Part shown: piece after piece, positions 20,413 to 30,333 of the stretch
Numbering within the stretch: position 1 is the first letter of the stretch
Layout: every line of letters starts with the position of its first letter
Assembly: GCA_024699495.1 (NCBI GenBank)
Contig: JAILPK010000030.1
Location: 22,881 to 86,880, forward strand
Direction: 5' to 3'
Source: Bacteroidaceae bacterium
Lineage (GTDB): Bacteria > Bacteroidota > Bacteroidia > Bacteroidales > Bacteroidaceae
DNA length: 64,000 nucleotides
Made by a program: the position numbers and the translations under genes
The notes under the pieces: generated by a model
Seen by the model: the letters and a program-made list of their open reading frames with translations, nothing else
Told to the model about the DNA's origin: nothing
Database searches by the model: none

Positions 20413-21618
20413 TTATACACATATCGGGAAATAGCGCCCATAAGTGAGCATACGCCACACCCATTCCAAAGGGCCGAAGCGGAAACGGAGAAGCCATAGA
20501 CGGCTCAGGAATATCTGCATGAGGAAGACAGCCATAGCTGTCAGTTCGACATATACGAGGCCGAAAGCAGTGCCAAGACCGAATCCAAATCCATAGAACA
20601 TTATTACGCCGACGAGCGATTGGGAGATATAGTTCGTCAGAGCCATACGTCCGGGAGCGGCAAGACCGCGGAACACAGCCGCATCAGAATATTTATGATA
20701 TAGTAAACAAAAGCCTGAGATATATGCGACAGCCAAAGGCACAACACTTAGGGCATAGAGCAACGAATGAGCTGTCCGCCCCCAAGGATGGCCATCCACG
20801 GCGCTCCATGCATACATCAATGAAGTCAGCACACCGACAGTCAATGCCCAAAACAAGACTTTGCGCAACGGCAGGTCGGAGAGGCGGGCATAGAGCCGGT
20901 GCTTGCCTATGAGATAACCGAAAATAAACAGCCCTACTACTTTAGGCAACCGGTGGCCGTCAACAAACTCCCACATTCGCTCAAAGGCACCCTGAATGAG
21001 AAAGGCAAACATCTGGCTATAGCTGTCTGCATCACGCAGCCAGCAGGCGAAGTTCTCTTCTGTAATGCCCTGCGACTCTGCCTGAGCCCACCAGGCACGG
21101 TAGAATGGAGCCGCGAAATCCACTCCGGCATACTCCGTCAGGGCATCCAGGCCAACAGGGATAAATATCAAAGACAGCGCCAAAACGATGAGAGCCCTGT
21201 CAGAGAGGCCCACACACAACGTCAGCAACAGACCGCCCAAAGCGTAAAGCATCAATATGTCGCCACTCCATATAAACATAAGATGAAGGAAACCGATAGA
21301 CAGCAAGAGTAGCATCCTGCGGACAAAAAGCCTACGGCCGTGACGTGCAAGAATCAGTGAGAAGCCGATGCCGAAGAGCAGGGAGAATATGGTATAAAAC
21401 TTTCCGTCTATCAGCATATACTGCAGGAATCGCACCACCCTGTCCACGTCAGCCGTTGGCATGGCAGACTGCTCGCTGACTCCGAGGAATGTCCAAAGCG
21501 CGAACTCGGGGAAATTGGCCAAAGCAATCCCCATCAAAGCCAATCCCCGCAACGAATCCAAAACGACATGACGCTGTTTCCCGACTGTCGGGCCGGAAGC
21601 TACAATATTTTCTGCCAT
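20413..21618 (-). CDS. DUF418 family membrane protein
   Basis: This 401-residue protein is a polytopic membrane protein of the DUF418/YeiB family. Family marks include the N-terminal LDSLRGLALMGIALANFP, the central FSLLFGIGFSLI with RRMLLLLSIGFLHLMFIWSGDIL, and the C-terminal APGRMALTNYISQS and FGPLEWVWRMLTYG. About ten hydrophobic helices are visible. The biochemical role is unknown; related acyltransferase-like proteins modify surface glycans. It is the last gene of a four-gene operon (Wzi, lipocalin-like lipoprotein, membrane regulator, DUF418), starting 3 bases after the regulator, which suggests a link to envelope or capsule physiology. Confidence 0.88.
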   Translation of the reverse strand: MAENIVASGPTVGKQRHVVLDSLRGLALMGIALANFPEFALWTFLGVSEQSAMPTADVDRVVRFLQYMLIDGKFYTIFSLLFGIGFSLILARHGRRLFVRRMLLLLSIGFLHLMFIWSGDILMLYALGGLLLTLCVGLSDRALIVLALSLIFIPVGLDALTEYAGVDFAAPFYRAWWAQAESQGITEENFACWLRDADSYSQMFAFLIQGAFERMWEFVDGHRLPKVVGLFIFGYLIGKHRLYARLSDLPLRKVLFWALTVGVLTSLMYAWSAVDGHPWGRTAHSLLYALSVVPLAVAYISGFCLLYHKYSDAAVFRGLAAPGRMALTNYISQSLVGVIMFYGFGFGLGTAFGLVYVELTAMAVFLMQIFLSRLWLLRFRFGPLEWVWRMLTYGRYFPICV

Positions 21619-21621
21619 TGC

Positions 21622-22485
21622 TCAGATAATATTTTGTTGAGAGATTTCTTCTCCGATTTCTGTATCATTTATACCCAAAGGCAAGACAACCAGCTGGTAG
21701 GCCTCGCCACGAATACAATTGATGCGTATGGCGGCTGGTTCTTCAATAACGTTTTTCAGACGACGCATAAGGGTATAGAGAGTGGCTGAAGCATCCGGCT
21801 TTCGGGGCCATATGCGGTCGCATATCTCTTGATGGCTAAGAGTATGGTCGGGAGCAGACATGAACATCTCCATAAGATTGCGCTGCATTGGGGTCAGATG
21901 GATAAGGGTATTCCCTACATAGAAGGAGCGCCTTGCTTCCACATAAGTAAGATTACCTAAGAATATACCCTGAGGCGCCGCCGGATGCCCATTCCTTTCA
22001 GAAGAGAAAGCGTCGGAAAGGCTTGATGGCTGAATCTCTGATGTTGCAGCGGCTGGCGCTGGAGATGTGTCTGTATCTTGTAGGCGGTACCCGGAAAAAG
22101 CAAAACTCAGCAACAGCCAAAGAGCGGCAAGGGCAGCAAAAGCACCTGCAGCACGCTGGTCAGAGAGTTGCCAAAGGTGAAACAGCGTCAGACCGGTGTG
22201 CGCCGTGAGACGCGTTTCGTCCCCATCTTTCTCTCCGGCGGCAAGAGCGAGAAAGGCGGTGTCACGCAGAAATTCTATAGTTATATTATTGCGGTAAGTG
22301 CGTATAGTATCGGTATCGATTCGGTCAAGCTGACAGGTCCCTATAGTCATAGCCAAAGCTCTGTCAACATCATACTGCGCACGCCTCTCGGTACGCAACA
22401 TGCTGTCTATGCCTGCCACAATGGAAATTGTTGTTAAAAACGAGAAAACCGCAACTGCTGTAAACTGGCTAACTTTAAATCTCAT
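21622..22485 (-). CDS. Membrane-tethered winged-helix regulator
   Basis: This 287-residue protein has a membrane helix at about 8-25, an extracytoplasmic segment of about 85 residues, a second helix at about 111-131, a Ser/Pro/Ala-rich linker, and a C-terminal OmpR/PhoB-type winged-helix domain (about 175-267; LTPMQRNLMEMFMSAPDHTLSHQEICDRIW... then a recognition helix SATLYTLMRRLKNVIEE). It therefore looks like a one-component transmembrane regulator with DNA binding inside and sensing outside. The order is inverted relative to ToxR, whose winged helix is N-terminal. It overlaps the upstream lipoprotein by 4 bases, so the lipoprotein and regulator are translationally coupled; the lipoprotein could be its periplasmic signal partner (inference). 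No histidine kinase or receiver domain is present. Confidence 0.85.
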   Translation of the reverse strand: MRFKVSQFTAVAVFSFLTTISIVAGIDSMLRTERRAQYDVDRALAMTIGTCQLDRIDTDTIRTYRNNITIEFLRDTAFLALAAGEKDGDETRLTAHTGLTLFHLWQLSDQRAAGAFAALAALWLLLSFAFSGYRLQDTDTSPAPAAATSEIQPSSLSDAFSSERNGHPAAPQGIFLGNLTYVEARRSFYVGNTLIHLTPMQRNLMEMFMSAPDHTLSHQEICDRIWPRKPDASATLYTLMRRLKNVIEEPAAIRINCIRGEAYQLVVLPLGINDTEIGEEISQQNII

Positions 22486-22946
22486 AGCTTTCGGAATGTA
22501 AGTGTGGTGTCAGATGCCTGCAGAATCAGCGACGAGCCGTTGAGGCTGTTGACGCGAAAACGCGCATCAACTGTATGAATACCCCAGTCGTCAAGAATGC
22601 CGGCAGACATCTCCTCAGGCGTGACCCAAGCATTGTCGTCTGCGCTTGAACGGTGCTTCGATTGATGGACAAAATCATAGAGAAAGAGGCTGTCTCCCTC
22701 ATGTGAGAAATGTGCATAATAGCGAATCAAGTTGCAATCCAACTCTGCAAGATGGAGCTGTATGCTCAGATATGCGTGTGAATCTTTGGCATCGCGGATG
22801 CCGCCGGGAGTTTCAATTGACATCAGTTGCCATAGACCGTCAAGGGCCCCGTTGGCAGGAACTTTGTCACACGAGGCGAGGCAAAGTATGAAGAGAAAAG
22901 ATAATAAAGACACCTTCGGCAATTTATGGAGTGAATTTCGTATCAT
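22482..22946 (-). CDS. Lipocalin-like lipoprotein (DUF4847-like)
   Basis: This 154-residue protein starts MIRNSLHKLPKVSLLSFLFI and has a lipobox ending LASC, so it is a lipoprotein. The mature part begins GALDGLWQLMSIETPGG, a lipocalin-like opening found in small Bacteroidetes lipoproteins (DUF4847-like), and the rest is a compact beta-rich domain of about 125 residues ending SLILQASDTTLTFRKL. The frame is open upstream to 23072, but that part overlaps the Wzi gene; the ATG at 22946 gives the signal peptide and leaves a 17-base gap. Its stop overlaps the start of the membrane regulator. Ligand unknown. Confidence 0.78.
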   Translation of the reverse strand: MIRNSLHKLPKVSLLSFLFILCLASCDKVPANGALDGLWQLMSIETPGGIRDAKDSHAYLSIQLHLAELDCNLIRYYAHFSHEGDSLFLYDFVHQSKHRSSADDNAWVTPEEMSAGILDDWGIHTVDARFRVNSLNGSSLILQASDTTLTFRKL

Positions 22947-22963
22947 CGGTATTGAAGTTGGGG

Positions 22964-24442
22964 TTAATGTATTATGTTCTTGCGCACCGTTAACTGTATG
23001 CCCTGGCTGTTGCCAAGCAGCGGACCATGGTCCAGCCCAAGACCGAGTGTGCCCTGCCAACCATACCCCCAATGTGGTTTATAGGTTGCTTCGAGGAGAA
23101 AATAATGCTGGCGCATGGGATCATCGAAAGGTTTGGAATAAGTTCCCCAGTTATTGGTAAAGGAGGCAAGGACTCTCCAATGCCATTCGTCGGACGGGTC
23201 GCCGGAGAGACCTATATGCCATGCACGAACGCGATTGTTTCTGAAGGTAAGTTCATGGCTTGTATTATATATGGGCGACGTGAGAAAGGGATGTCCAATT
23301 GCCTGTCCGTAATGCTGCCATCCGGAATAAAGCAGGTGGTTATAGTAGTTATCACGTCCGGCCATCGCATCTGGGATATTATGTGTCCCGTCATGATAGA
23401 CTGCCCCGCTCTGGTTGCGGGAGCAGAGAAACTCAAACTTGGCGGCGCTGAGGTAGGGGTTGGAAGGCAGGGAAACGTCGCCGCCTATGAGCATATCGCG
23501 GATGCCATACTGAACGGTGAGCATAGAGTGGTCATCGAAATAACGCTCCCAATAGGCACGTGCCTGCCACCGCTCTCCGTGATACTTTAGTTGCATAAGA
23601 TAACTGCCCAACGTATTACCAGCGGAATTAGGATTTGAGCCGTCAGTGGCATCGCTGCCCTGACAGGTAAGGGCCTGCCAGAAAGCATTAAAGCCCGTGT
23701 CGTGTTTTATAGTAGTTAACTGCTGATCATTCAGACGTGTAGTCTTCACATTATAGCTGGTTCCTCCGAATTGGGTAGCCATCTGAATACCTATTTCATA
23801 GGTAAAGGGGAATAGGTCCTTACGCCCGAACTGCCAGAAAAGGGCCTTCTGGTGGTAGAGTGTGTTGCTCGTATAGCGTGTTTCGGGAGAATGCCATGAC
23901 TCCTGCCAGCGTCCGTCGGTAGTGATGCCGTAAGAACCGTGAATTTTCCATCGCCACCATCCCTTGGTGAAGGGGATGTTAAACCAGTCTATGTCGAGAC
24001 GTACCTGCGGGATGGGGCGTGAATTTATGCCTGACATCATTGCTCCAGAAGAGAGTTCGGGCAGTTCGCAGGTCTCCATAGGCTGCTCCTTGGCTCCAAG
24101 GGTCAAGCGGAAGACTTTCCACGCAATTTCCCCGTATGCCTGCTGAACTATGAAAGTGCGTTCATGTCCAAAAGCAACTGCTATATCAGCTGCATAACCC
24201 AAACGCCAGGTGCGGCCGGAGTCAACCTCTATCGGACGTACTAAGCTGACACGTTCGTAATTGGAGGCCGTACGCACGGATGAAAGCCCATAGTGATTGG
24301 CCGTGAGCCACAACGGAGCATAATCTCCGTTGGCCCCTGTGAATGAAGACTCCACAAACACCTCAGCACCCGCCCAGCGCGACTGGGCTGCGGATACGAA
24401 AGTAATCAGCAGACAAGAAAAGACAATAAGAATCTTCCTCAT
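22964..24442 (-). CDS. Capsule assembly Wzi family outer-membrane protein
   Basis: This 492-residue protein has a signal peptide (MRKILIVFSCLLITFVSAAQ) and matches the Wzi family, beta-barrel proteins that hold capsular polysaccharide at the outer surface. The usual signs are an early APLWLTANHYGLSS segment, repeated amphipathic strands rich in W, Y and G, and a glutamate/arginine-lined interior. It heads a four-gene operon and has a strong promoter at 24472-24504. No other capsule genes (wza, wzc, glycosyltransferases) are nearby in this window, although a mannose-1-phosphate guanylyltransferase lies 4 kb away. Function in capsule attachment is by family only. Confidence 0.85.
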   Translation of the reverse strand: MRKILIVFSCLLITFVSAAQSRWAGAEVFVESSFTGANGDYAPLWLTANHYGLSSVRTASNYERVSLVRPIEVDSGRTWRLGYAADIAVAFGHERTFIVQQAYGEIAWKVFRLTLGAKEQPMETCELPELSSGAMMSGINSRPIPQVRLDIDWFNIPFTKGWWRWKIHGSYGITTDGRWQESWHSPETRYTSNTLYHQKALFWQFGRKDLFPFTYEIGIQMATQFGGTSYNVKTTRLNDQQLTTIKHDTGFNAFWQALTCQGSDATDGSNPNSAGNTLGSYLMQLKYHGERWQARAYWERYFDDHSMLTVQYGIRDMLIGGDVSLPSNPYLSAAKFEFLCSRNQSGAVYHDGTHNIPDAMAGRDNYYNHLLYSGWQHYGQAIGHPFLTSPIYNTSHELTFRNNRVRAWHIGLSGDPSDEWHWRVLASFTNNWGTYSKPFDDPMRQHYFLLEATYKPHWGYGWQGTLGLGLDHGPLLGNSQGIQLTVRKNIIH

Positions 24443-24471
24443 TATTAATTAATATATAGGGAAAAGCGAGG

Positions 24472-24504
24472 CAAAGGTAACGTTTTATGCCCGTTTTATC
24501 CAAA
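24472..24504 (-). promoter_or_regulatory. Bacteroidetes-type promoter for Wzi operon
   Basis: Minus-strand TTTG (24504-24501), a 21-base spacer and TACCTTTG (24479-24472) match the consensus, 29 bases before the Wzi ATG. Confidence 0.85.
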
Positions 24505-24531
24505 ATAAGCAAGATAATTAACCTTTATTAC

Positions 24532-25248
24532 TCAAGAAAAGACATCAGAAAGCACATTCAAGCTCTTTATCTCGGGGATTTCAGGGATATGAAGACGATA
24601 GAATTCTATCAATGATGCCAAAGTACGGCTGCGGATGGCACCATTGAGATGCACAGCCCGCATCTTGCGCACGTCCAAACGCAGGAACTTGGGAACAAGT
24701 GCAGCCTCCCGAGGCATAAGATAATGCGGATGAAGAGGTACAGAAGAGGTGAATATAGCATTCTGAAGGTCAAAGTACATCCCCTCATGCCAATCTTCCA
24801 CATTCGGATAGAATCCAAGGAAACGTGTCAGATGCAGCAAGAACACAATATGGAAGTTCGAGAAATGCTCGTCGCACTCGTCCAGCCATTCTAACGAAGT
24901 GAACATATACTGGAACAGCGGCTTGTTGGCGGCCTCGCTGCGCAGAACCCTGTACAGAAACTCACCCAGGAAGAGTGCTATAGCTGACTTATGGGGATTG
25001 AAAGGGATGGACTTCCAAGGGATAGCCAACGACCACTCATGCGGTTTCTTGATGGTGTCTCTCCTATCCTCCCAGGAGACATCAACCAATGTCAGCGGCT
25101 GCCACATGACAGCACGGGTGCCGCTCCGCTTACCCGGCCGGGGCTGGCGCAGCATAAAAGAGACAGTCCCGCAGGCCTCGGTAAACACAGAGACCACCAT
25201 CTTATTATCTCCATAGCGCAGAGCATGGAGCACGATTCCGCGTGACAT
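24532..25248 (-). CDS. recO: DNA repair protein RecO
   Basis: This protein of about 238 residues matches RecO, which loads RecA on SSB-coated DNA in the RecFOR pathway. The N-terminal OB-fold starts MSRGIVLHALRYGDNKMVVSVFTEACG, typical of the family, followed by an all-helical domain with FLGEFLYRVLR and LLHLTRFLGFYPN. The zinc-ribbon cysteines found in some RecO proteins are absent, as is common in Bacteroidetes. The frame is open to 25314, but a -7 element at 25302-25309 falls inside that extension, so the start is the ATG at 25248 or 25254 (MDMSRG). It is divergent from tRNA-Glu and rpsT. Confidence 0.9.
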   Translation of the reverse strand: MSRGIVLHALRYGDNKMVVSVFTEACGTVSFMLRQPRPGKRSGTRAVMWQPLTLVDVSWEDRRDTIKKPHEWSLAIPWKSIPFNPHKSAIALFLGEFLYRVLRSEAANKPLFQYMFTSLEWLDECDEHFSNFHIVFLLHLTRFLGFYPNVEDWHEGMYFDLQNAIFTSSVPLHPHYLMPREAALVPKFLRLDVRKMRAVHLNGAIRSRTLASLIEFYRLHIPEIPEIKSLNVLSDVFS

Positions 25249-25301
25249 ATCCATCGGCAAGTGGGATTTATACGAATATACAAATATGTAACTAGAGTGG
25301 G

Positions 25302-25309
25302 CAAAAGTA
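25302..25309 (-). promoter_or_regulatory. -7 promoter element for recO
   Basis: TACTTTTG on the minus strand matches TAnnTTTG and lies about 50 bases before the chosen recO start. It rules out the longer N terminus that begins at 25314. No clear -33 element. Confidence 0.6.
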
Positions 25310-25380
25310 CGCATTTTATACTTATTACTTATATTTCAGAGCCCTTTTTTGAATAAATTGCAATCTTTTTCATAAAAATG

Positions 25381-25412
25381 TTTGGCCAATTCGCTGAAAC
25401 TCCATACCTTTG
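25381..25412 (+). promoter_or_regulatory. Bacteroidetes-type promoter for tRNA-Glu and rpsT
   Basis: TTTG (25381-25384), a 20-base spacer and TACCTTTG (25405-25412) fit the consensus exactly, about 44 bases before the tRNA. Confidence 0.85.
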
Positions 25413-25455
25413 CACCCGCAAATTCAACGACGTGTTGGGAGTGCCTCAAAAACAT

Positions 25456-25527
25456 GGCCTATTCGTCTATCGGTTAGGACGAGAGATTTTCATTCTCTAA
25501 AGAGCAGTTCGACTCTGCTATAGGCTA
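25456..25527 (+). tRNA. tRNA-Glu (anticodon TTC)
   Basis: A 72-base cloverleaf can be folded: acceptor GGCCTAT with ATAGGCT (the first pair is G-T), T8, a D loop with CGGTTAGGAC, anticodon stem AGAGA/TCTCT around TTTTCAT with anticodon TTC, a T arm containing GTTCGACTC, and discriminator A. CCA is not encoded. It shares its promoter with rpsT, 34 bases downstream. Confidence 0.95.
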
Positions 25528-25561
25528 CAAAAATTATAACGATAAAACTAAACGAAAGGAA

Positions 25562-25816
25562 ATGGCAAATCATAAGTCATCTATGAAGCGCATCCGTCAG
25601 GAGCGGAAGCGCAGGTTGCACAACCGTTACTATGCAAAGAATATGCGTGCCGCCGTCCGTCGCCTGCGTGCCATGACAGACAAGGCAGAGGCCGAGCAGC
25701 AATATCCCATAATACAGAAGATGCTTGACAAACTTGCAAAGGTCAACATCATCCATAAGAACAAAGCTTCCAACCTGAAGTCAAAGTTGGCAAGCCATAT
25801 TCAGAAGTTATCTTAA
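25562..25816 (+). CDS. rpsT: 30S ribosomal protein S20
   Basis: This 84-residue, very basic protein is S20, a primary 16S rRNA-binding protein of the small subunit. The start [22 protein letters not shown] and the C-terminal [16 protein letters not shown] are conserved family segments, and the length is normal. It lies between tRNA-Glu, with which it likely shares a transcript, and gyrB, and is followed by a strong terminator at 25883. The ATG at 25562 is preceded by AACGAAAGGAA, one of the few purine-rich leaders in the window. Confidence 0.98.
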   Translation: MANHKSSMKRIRQERKRRLHNRYYAKNMRAAVRRLRAMTDKAEAEQQYPIIQKMLDKLAKVNIIHKNKASNLKSKLASHIQKLS

Positions 25817-25882
25817 TGTGATGTGTCCGCGAGGACAGTAAGCATTAGTCCATAGCAATAATTTCGTATATTTCTTTTTGAG

Positions 25883-25919
25883 AGCCGGTAAGCCGTGAGG
25901 TCTGCCGGCTTATTTTTTT
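25883..25919 (+). terminator. Intrinsic terminator after rpsT
   Basis: AGCCGG (25883-25888) pairs with CCGGCT (25905-25910), with additional pairing possible inside the loop, followed by TATTTTTTT. It ends the tRNA-Glu/rpsT transcript upstream of the gyrB promoter. Confidence 0.85.
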
Positions 25920-25936
25920 GTTTTATGCCAAATGTT

Positions 25937-25967
25937 TTTGGCGTTCAATTTATTTTTTGTAACTTTG
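25937..25967 (+). promoter_or_regulatory. Bacteroidetes-type promoter for gyrB
   Basis: TTTG (25937-25940), a 19-base spacer and TAACTTTG (25960-25967) match the consensus, 22 bases before the gyrB ATG. Confidence 0.85.
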
Positions 25968-25980
25968 CACGCAATTTTAA

Positions 25981-27957
<1,977 letters not shown>

Positions 27958-28017
27958 AGGAGTTATGCATATATCAGCATAGACATCTTCAAATACCCCC
28001 CCATTCATAAATTAAGT

Positions 28018-28050
28018 AAACCCTGGAAGCAGAACTTCCGGGGTTTATTT
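28018..28050. terminator. Bidirectional terminator between gyrB and manC-like gene
   Basis: AAACCCTGGAAG (28018-28029) pairs with CTTCCGGGGTTT (28035-28046) with one G-T pair and a five-base loop. T-rich sequence follows on the plus strand (ATTTATCC) and is A-rich on the left, so it can serve both convergent genes. Confidence 0.8.
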
Positions 28051-28097
28051 ATCCTCAGCCTTGCAACTAGGATGCAAGCTTATAAACGCAGTGGCGC

Positions 28098-29225
28098 TTA
28101 CGATTCAATCTTATCCAGATTGGACAACGTATGCAGACGACGCATGGCTGAATCATCACCTTTAGGGCAAATCATAAGCACTCCCCCCTCCTCGGCTATT
28201 ACAAAACCATCAAGACCTGAGATCATCGCCTGGCGGCCAGAGGGCAGGCGAACTATATTTCCGGACGCATTGTCAAACAATGCCTCACAGTGAATAGTTA
28301 CATTCTTGCGTCCATCTACTTTCAGATCTGCCGGAGGCTGGGGTGTTACTCCACCTATTCCAGCCACAGCGTCCTCGCCCAGAGAAAGCCATGTTCCCAT
28401 ATCAGCCCAACCGAACTTACAAGGCATAATATAACTGTGTCCCGTATGCTCCAGAACGGCATGTTCCAAAGAAAGCATAGGCAGAGCCTCGTAGAACTTT
28501 GGAACAACCTCGGTAGAAGCTGTGGCACTGATATCCGCAAGCTCGGGAAACTCATCGCGGTATTCAGGCACATGCTTGATGATGTTCTCCATCATATAAG
28601 TAGCGCCAAACACGAAAAGTCCAGTGTTCCAATAGAACTCACCGCTCTCCATAAACAAGCGGGCGAAATTCTCATCAGGTTTCTCCGTGAATGTCTTGGT
28701 CCGCATAATACGCGACTCTCCTTCAACAGCTTCTCCCACCTGCACATAACCATAGCCCGTATCGGGACGGGTGGGACGAACACCCAAATTTACCACACCC
28801 TGATGTGAATGGGCAAATTCCAAGCCATGCATAATATCCTCCTCAAAAATCTTCAGATTCGATATTTCCTGGTCTGCAGGTGTAACGACAATGGCAGCAT
28901 CAGGGCATTGGTGGGCTATCGCACTCGTGGCCCAGGCCACAGGTGCAAGGGTGCCGCGACGCACTGGCTCGAGGAGCATCTGGCTACGTGGTAATTTCGG
29001 CAGTTGTGACTGCAACATCGGGAGATAGCGCTCCTGAGTAGAGACAAAAATGTTTTCGGGAAGTATAAACCTGGAAAAGCGCTCGTAGGTCTGCTGCAAA
29101 AGAGTCATCCCACTGCCCGGGATGTCCAGGAATTGTTTTGGCAGGTGGCTTCGGCTTACGGGCCATAATCTACTGCCCACGCCTCCAGCCAGAATGAGGC
29201 AGTAGTTCTCAGAAGGTTTGTTCAT
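28098..29225 (-). CDS. manC: Mannose-1-phosphate guanylyltransferase
   Basis: This 375-residue nucleotidyltransferase makes GDP-mannose from mannose 1-phosphate and GTP, feeding capsule, LPS and fucose pathways. The signature LILAGGVGSRLWPVSRSHLPKQF is at residues 10-32, followed by FTEKPDENFA, FYWNTGLFVFGA and the C-terminal beta-helix region with HCEALFDNASGNIVRLPSGR. Only the transferase part is present; there is no fused phosphomannose isomerase domain, so it is the short Bacteroidetes form. It converges on gyrB and is divergent from ung. The symbol is by family and not certain. Confidence 0.9.
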   Translation of the reverse strand: MNKPSENYCLILAGGVGSRLWPVSRSHLPKQFLDIPGSGMTLLQQTYERFSRFILPENIFVSTQERYLPMLQSQLPKLPRSQMLLEPVRRGTLAPVAWATSAIAHQCPDAAIVVTPADQEISNLKIFEEDIMHGLEFAHSHQGVVNLGVRPTRPDTGYGYVQVGEAVEGESRIMRTKTFTEKPDENFARLFMESGEFYWNTGLFVFGATYMMENIIKHVPEYRDEFPELADISATASTEVVPKFYEALPMLSLEHAVLEHTGHSYIMPCKFGWADMGTWLSLGEDAVAGIGGVTPQPPADLKVDGRKNVTIHCEALFDNASGNIVRLPSGRQAMISGLDGFVIAEEGGVLMICPKGDDSAMRRLHTLSNLDKIES

Positions 29226-29252
29226 AAAGGTAAAATACGGTTTAACTTTGCG

Positions 29253-29283
29253 CTAAGGTAACACTATTTTGGTGTTTCGCCAA
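29253..29283 (-). promoter_or_regulatory. Possible variant promoter for manC-like gene
   Basis: Minus-strand TTG (29283-29281), a 20-base spacer and TACCTTAG (29260-29253) resemble the promoter with one deviation in the -7 element, 27 bases before the ATG. Confidence 0.4.
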
Positions 29284-29355
29284 GATAAAAAAGCAAAAAA
29301 ATACAAAATAGACATAAATTACTCCCTTTTAACCTATCGAATGACATATTTATCA

Positions 29356-29363
29356 TATTTTTG
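29356..29363 (+). promoter_or_regulatory. -7 promoter element for ung
   Basis: TATTTTTG followed by CAAAG fits TAnnTTTG. It overlaps a TTG at 29361 that begins a longer in-frame ORF, so that TTG cannot be the start. The -33 element is unclear. Confidence 0.6.
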
Positions 29364-29381
29364 CAAAGAACTAAGATAAAA

Positions 29382-30050
29382 ATGGATATGAATGTACAGA
29401 TGGAGAAGAGCTGGCATCAAAAATTAGCTCCGGAATTTGAGAAACCGTATTTTGAATCTTTGACCACATTTATTCGACAAGAATATGCTTCCGGGGAATG
29501 TTACCCGCCGGGACGCCTCATCTTTCATGCGTTTGAGGCAACGCCATTTGAAAAAGTGAAGGTAGTAATTCTTGGGCAGGACCCATATCATGAACCCGGT
29601 CAGGCTCATGGCCTATGCTTTTCTGTACCTGAAGGAGTAGCTCTGCCACCTTCGCTACGCAATATATATTCCGAGATTCAGAGTGAACTTGGCATTGTGC
29701 CTCCCCAGTCTGGAGATCTAAACCGATGGGCTAAACAGGGTGTACTGCTTCTGAACACTACTCTGACCGTAAGGCGCGGGGAGGCCGCCTCTCATCAGGG
29801 CCGGGGATGGGAAACCCTGACAGATGTAGCAATCCAATGTCTGGCAAGAGACAGAGAACATATTGTATTTATGCTATGGGGTTCCTACGCAGGACGTAAA
29901 TCCACATTCATTGACCCTACAAGGCATTTGGTGCTCACGTCTGCACATCCATCTCCACTCTCTGCCTACCGCGGTTTCTTCGGGAATCATCATTTCCAAC
30001 TCTGCAACGACTATCTGAAAGCCCACGGCAAAGAACCTATAAGTTGGTGA
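29382..30050 (+). CDS. ung: Uracil-DNA glycosylase
   Basis: This 222-residue protein removes uracil from DNA at the first step of base excision repair. The catalytic motif ILGQDPYHEPGQAHGLCFSVP holds the active aspartate (about D67), and the DNA-intercalating loop motif is SAHPSPLSAYRGFFG near residue 187. Other family marks are LLLNTTLTVRRGEAASHQGRGWE and FMLWGSYAGRK. The start ATG at 29382 (MDMNVQMEKSW) leaves a leader of about 15 bases after the predicted transcription start; ATGs at 29388 and 29400 are alternatives. Length is typical of family 1 enzymes. Confidence 0.96.
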   Translation: MDMNVQMEKSWHQKLAPEFEKPYFESLTTFIRQEYASGECYPPGRLIFHAFEATPFEKVKVVILGQDPYHEPGQAHGLCFSVPEGVALPPSLRNIYSEIQSELGIVPPQSGDLNRWAKQGVLLLNTTLTVRRGEAASHQGRGWETLTDVAIQCLARDREHIVFMLWGSYAGRKSTFIDPTRHLVLTSAHPSPLSAYRGFFGNHHFQLCNDYLKAHGKEPISW

Positions 30051-30079
30051 TGAGGTGAATAGCCGCAGTTAATACCTAA

Positions 30080-30191
30080 CCCATTTACATTCTTACAAAG
30101 GCAGTATATACATTCACGGAAGGAACTGAACGTACATTCACAGAAAAAAAGTATATACGCTCACGGAAAGGCAGTATATACGTTCACAGAA
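30080..30191. repeat. Array of five degenerate direct repeats, period 23-24
   Basis: In the 283-base gap between ung and the GH84 gene, a unit like AGTATATACATTCACGGAA recurs. Core TACATTC or TACG(C/T)TC begins at 30086, 30109, 30133, 30156 and 30179, giving periods of 23, 24, 23 and 23 bases. The last three copies share CA(C/T)...AGAA or GGAA ends. Just after, GAATGTA (30198-30204) is the reverse complement of the core. No gene, cas sequence or long spacer is present; the rest of the gap shows nothing recognisable. Confidence 0.75.
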
Positions 30192-30333
30192 GGGACCGAA
30201 TGTAGATATTACTTCTGAAGGATCACCATACCACTAACAGAAGGTGTCCTCAATGGACCTCATGCCATTCTCCCGCCCACTGCTTTTCTCTCTGGTATGT
30301 GGGTCCATACTACGCATGTTCTACGTGCTGCAT

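Noticed and set aside
22947..23072. Extended N terminus of the lipocalin-like lipoprotein
   Set aside because: It overlaps the Wzi gene out of frame and lacks a signal; the downstream ATG gives a proper lipobox.
25249..25314. Longer RecO N terminus
   Set aside because: The extension contains a -7 promoter element and does not resemble RecO.
29361..29381. TTG start for uracil-DNA glycosylase
   Set aside because: The TTG is part of the -7 element TATTTTTG; transcription must begin later.
30080..30191. CRISPR array
   Set aside because: Repeats are degenerate, about 19-23 bases and contiguous, without unique spacers or nearby cas genes.
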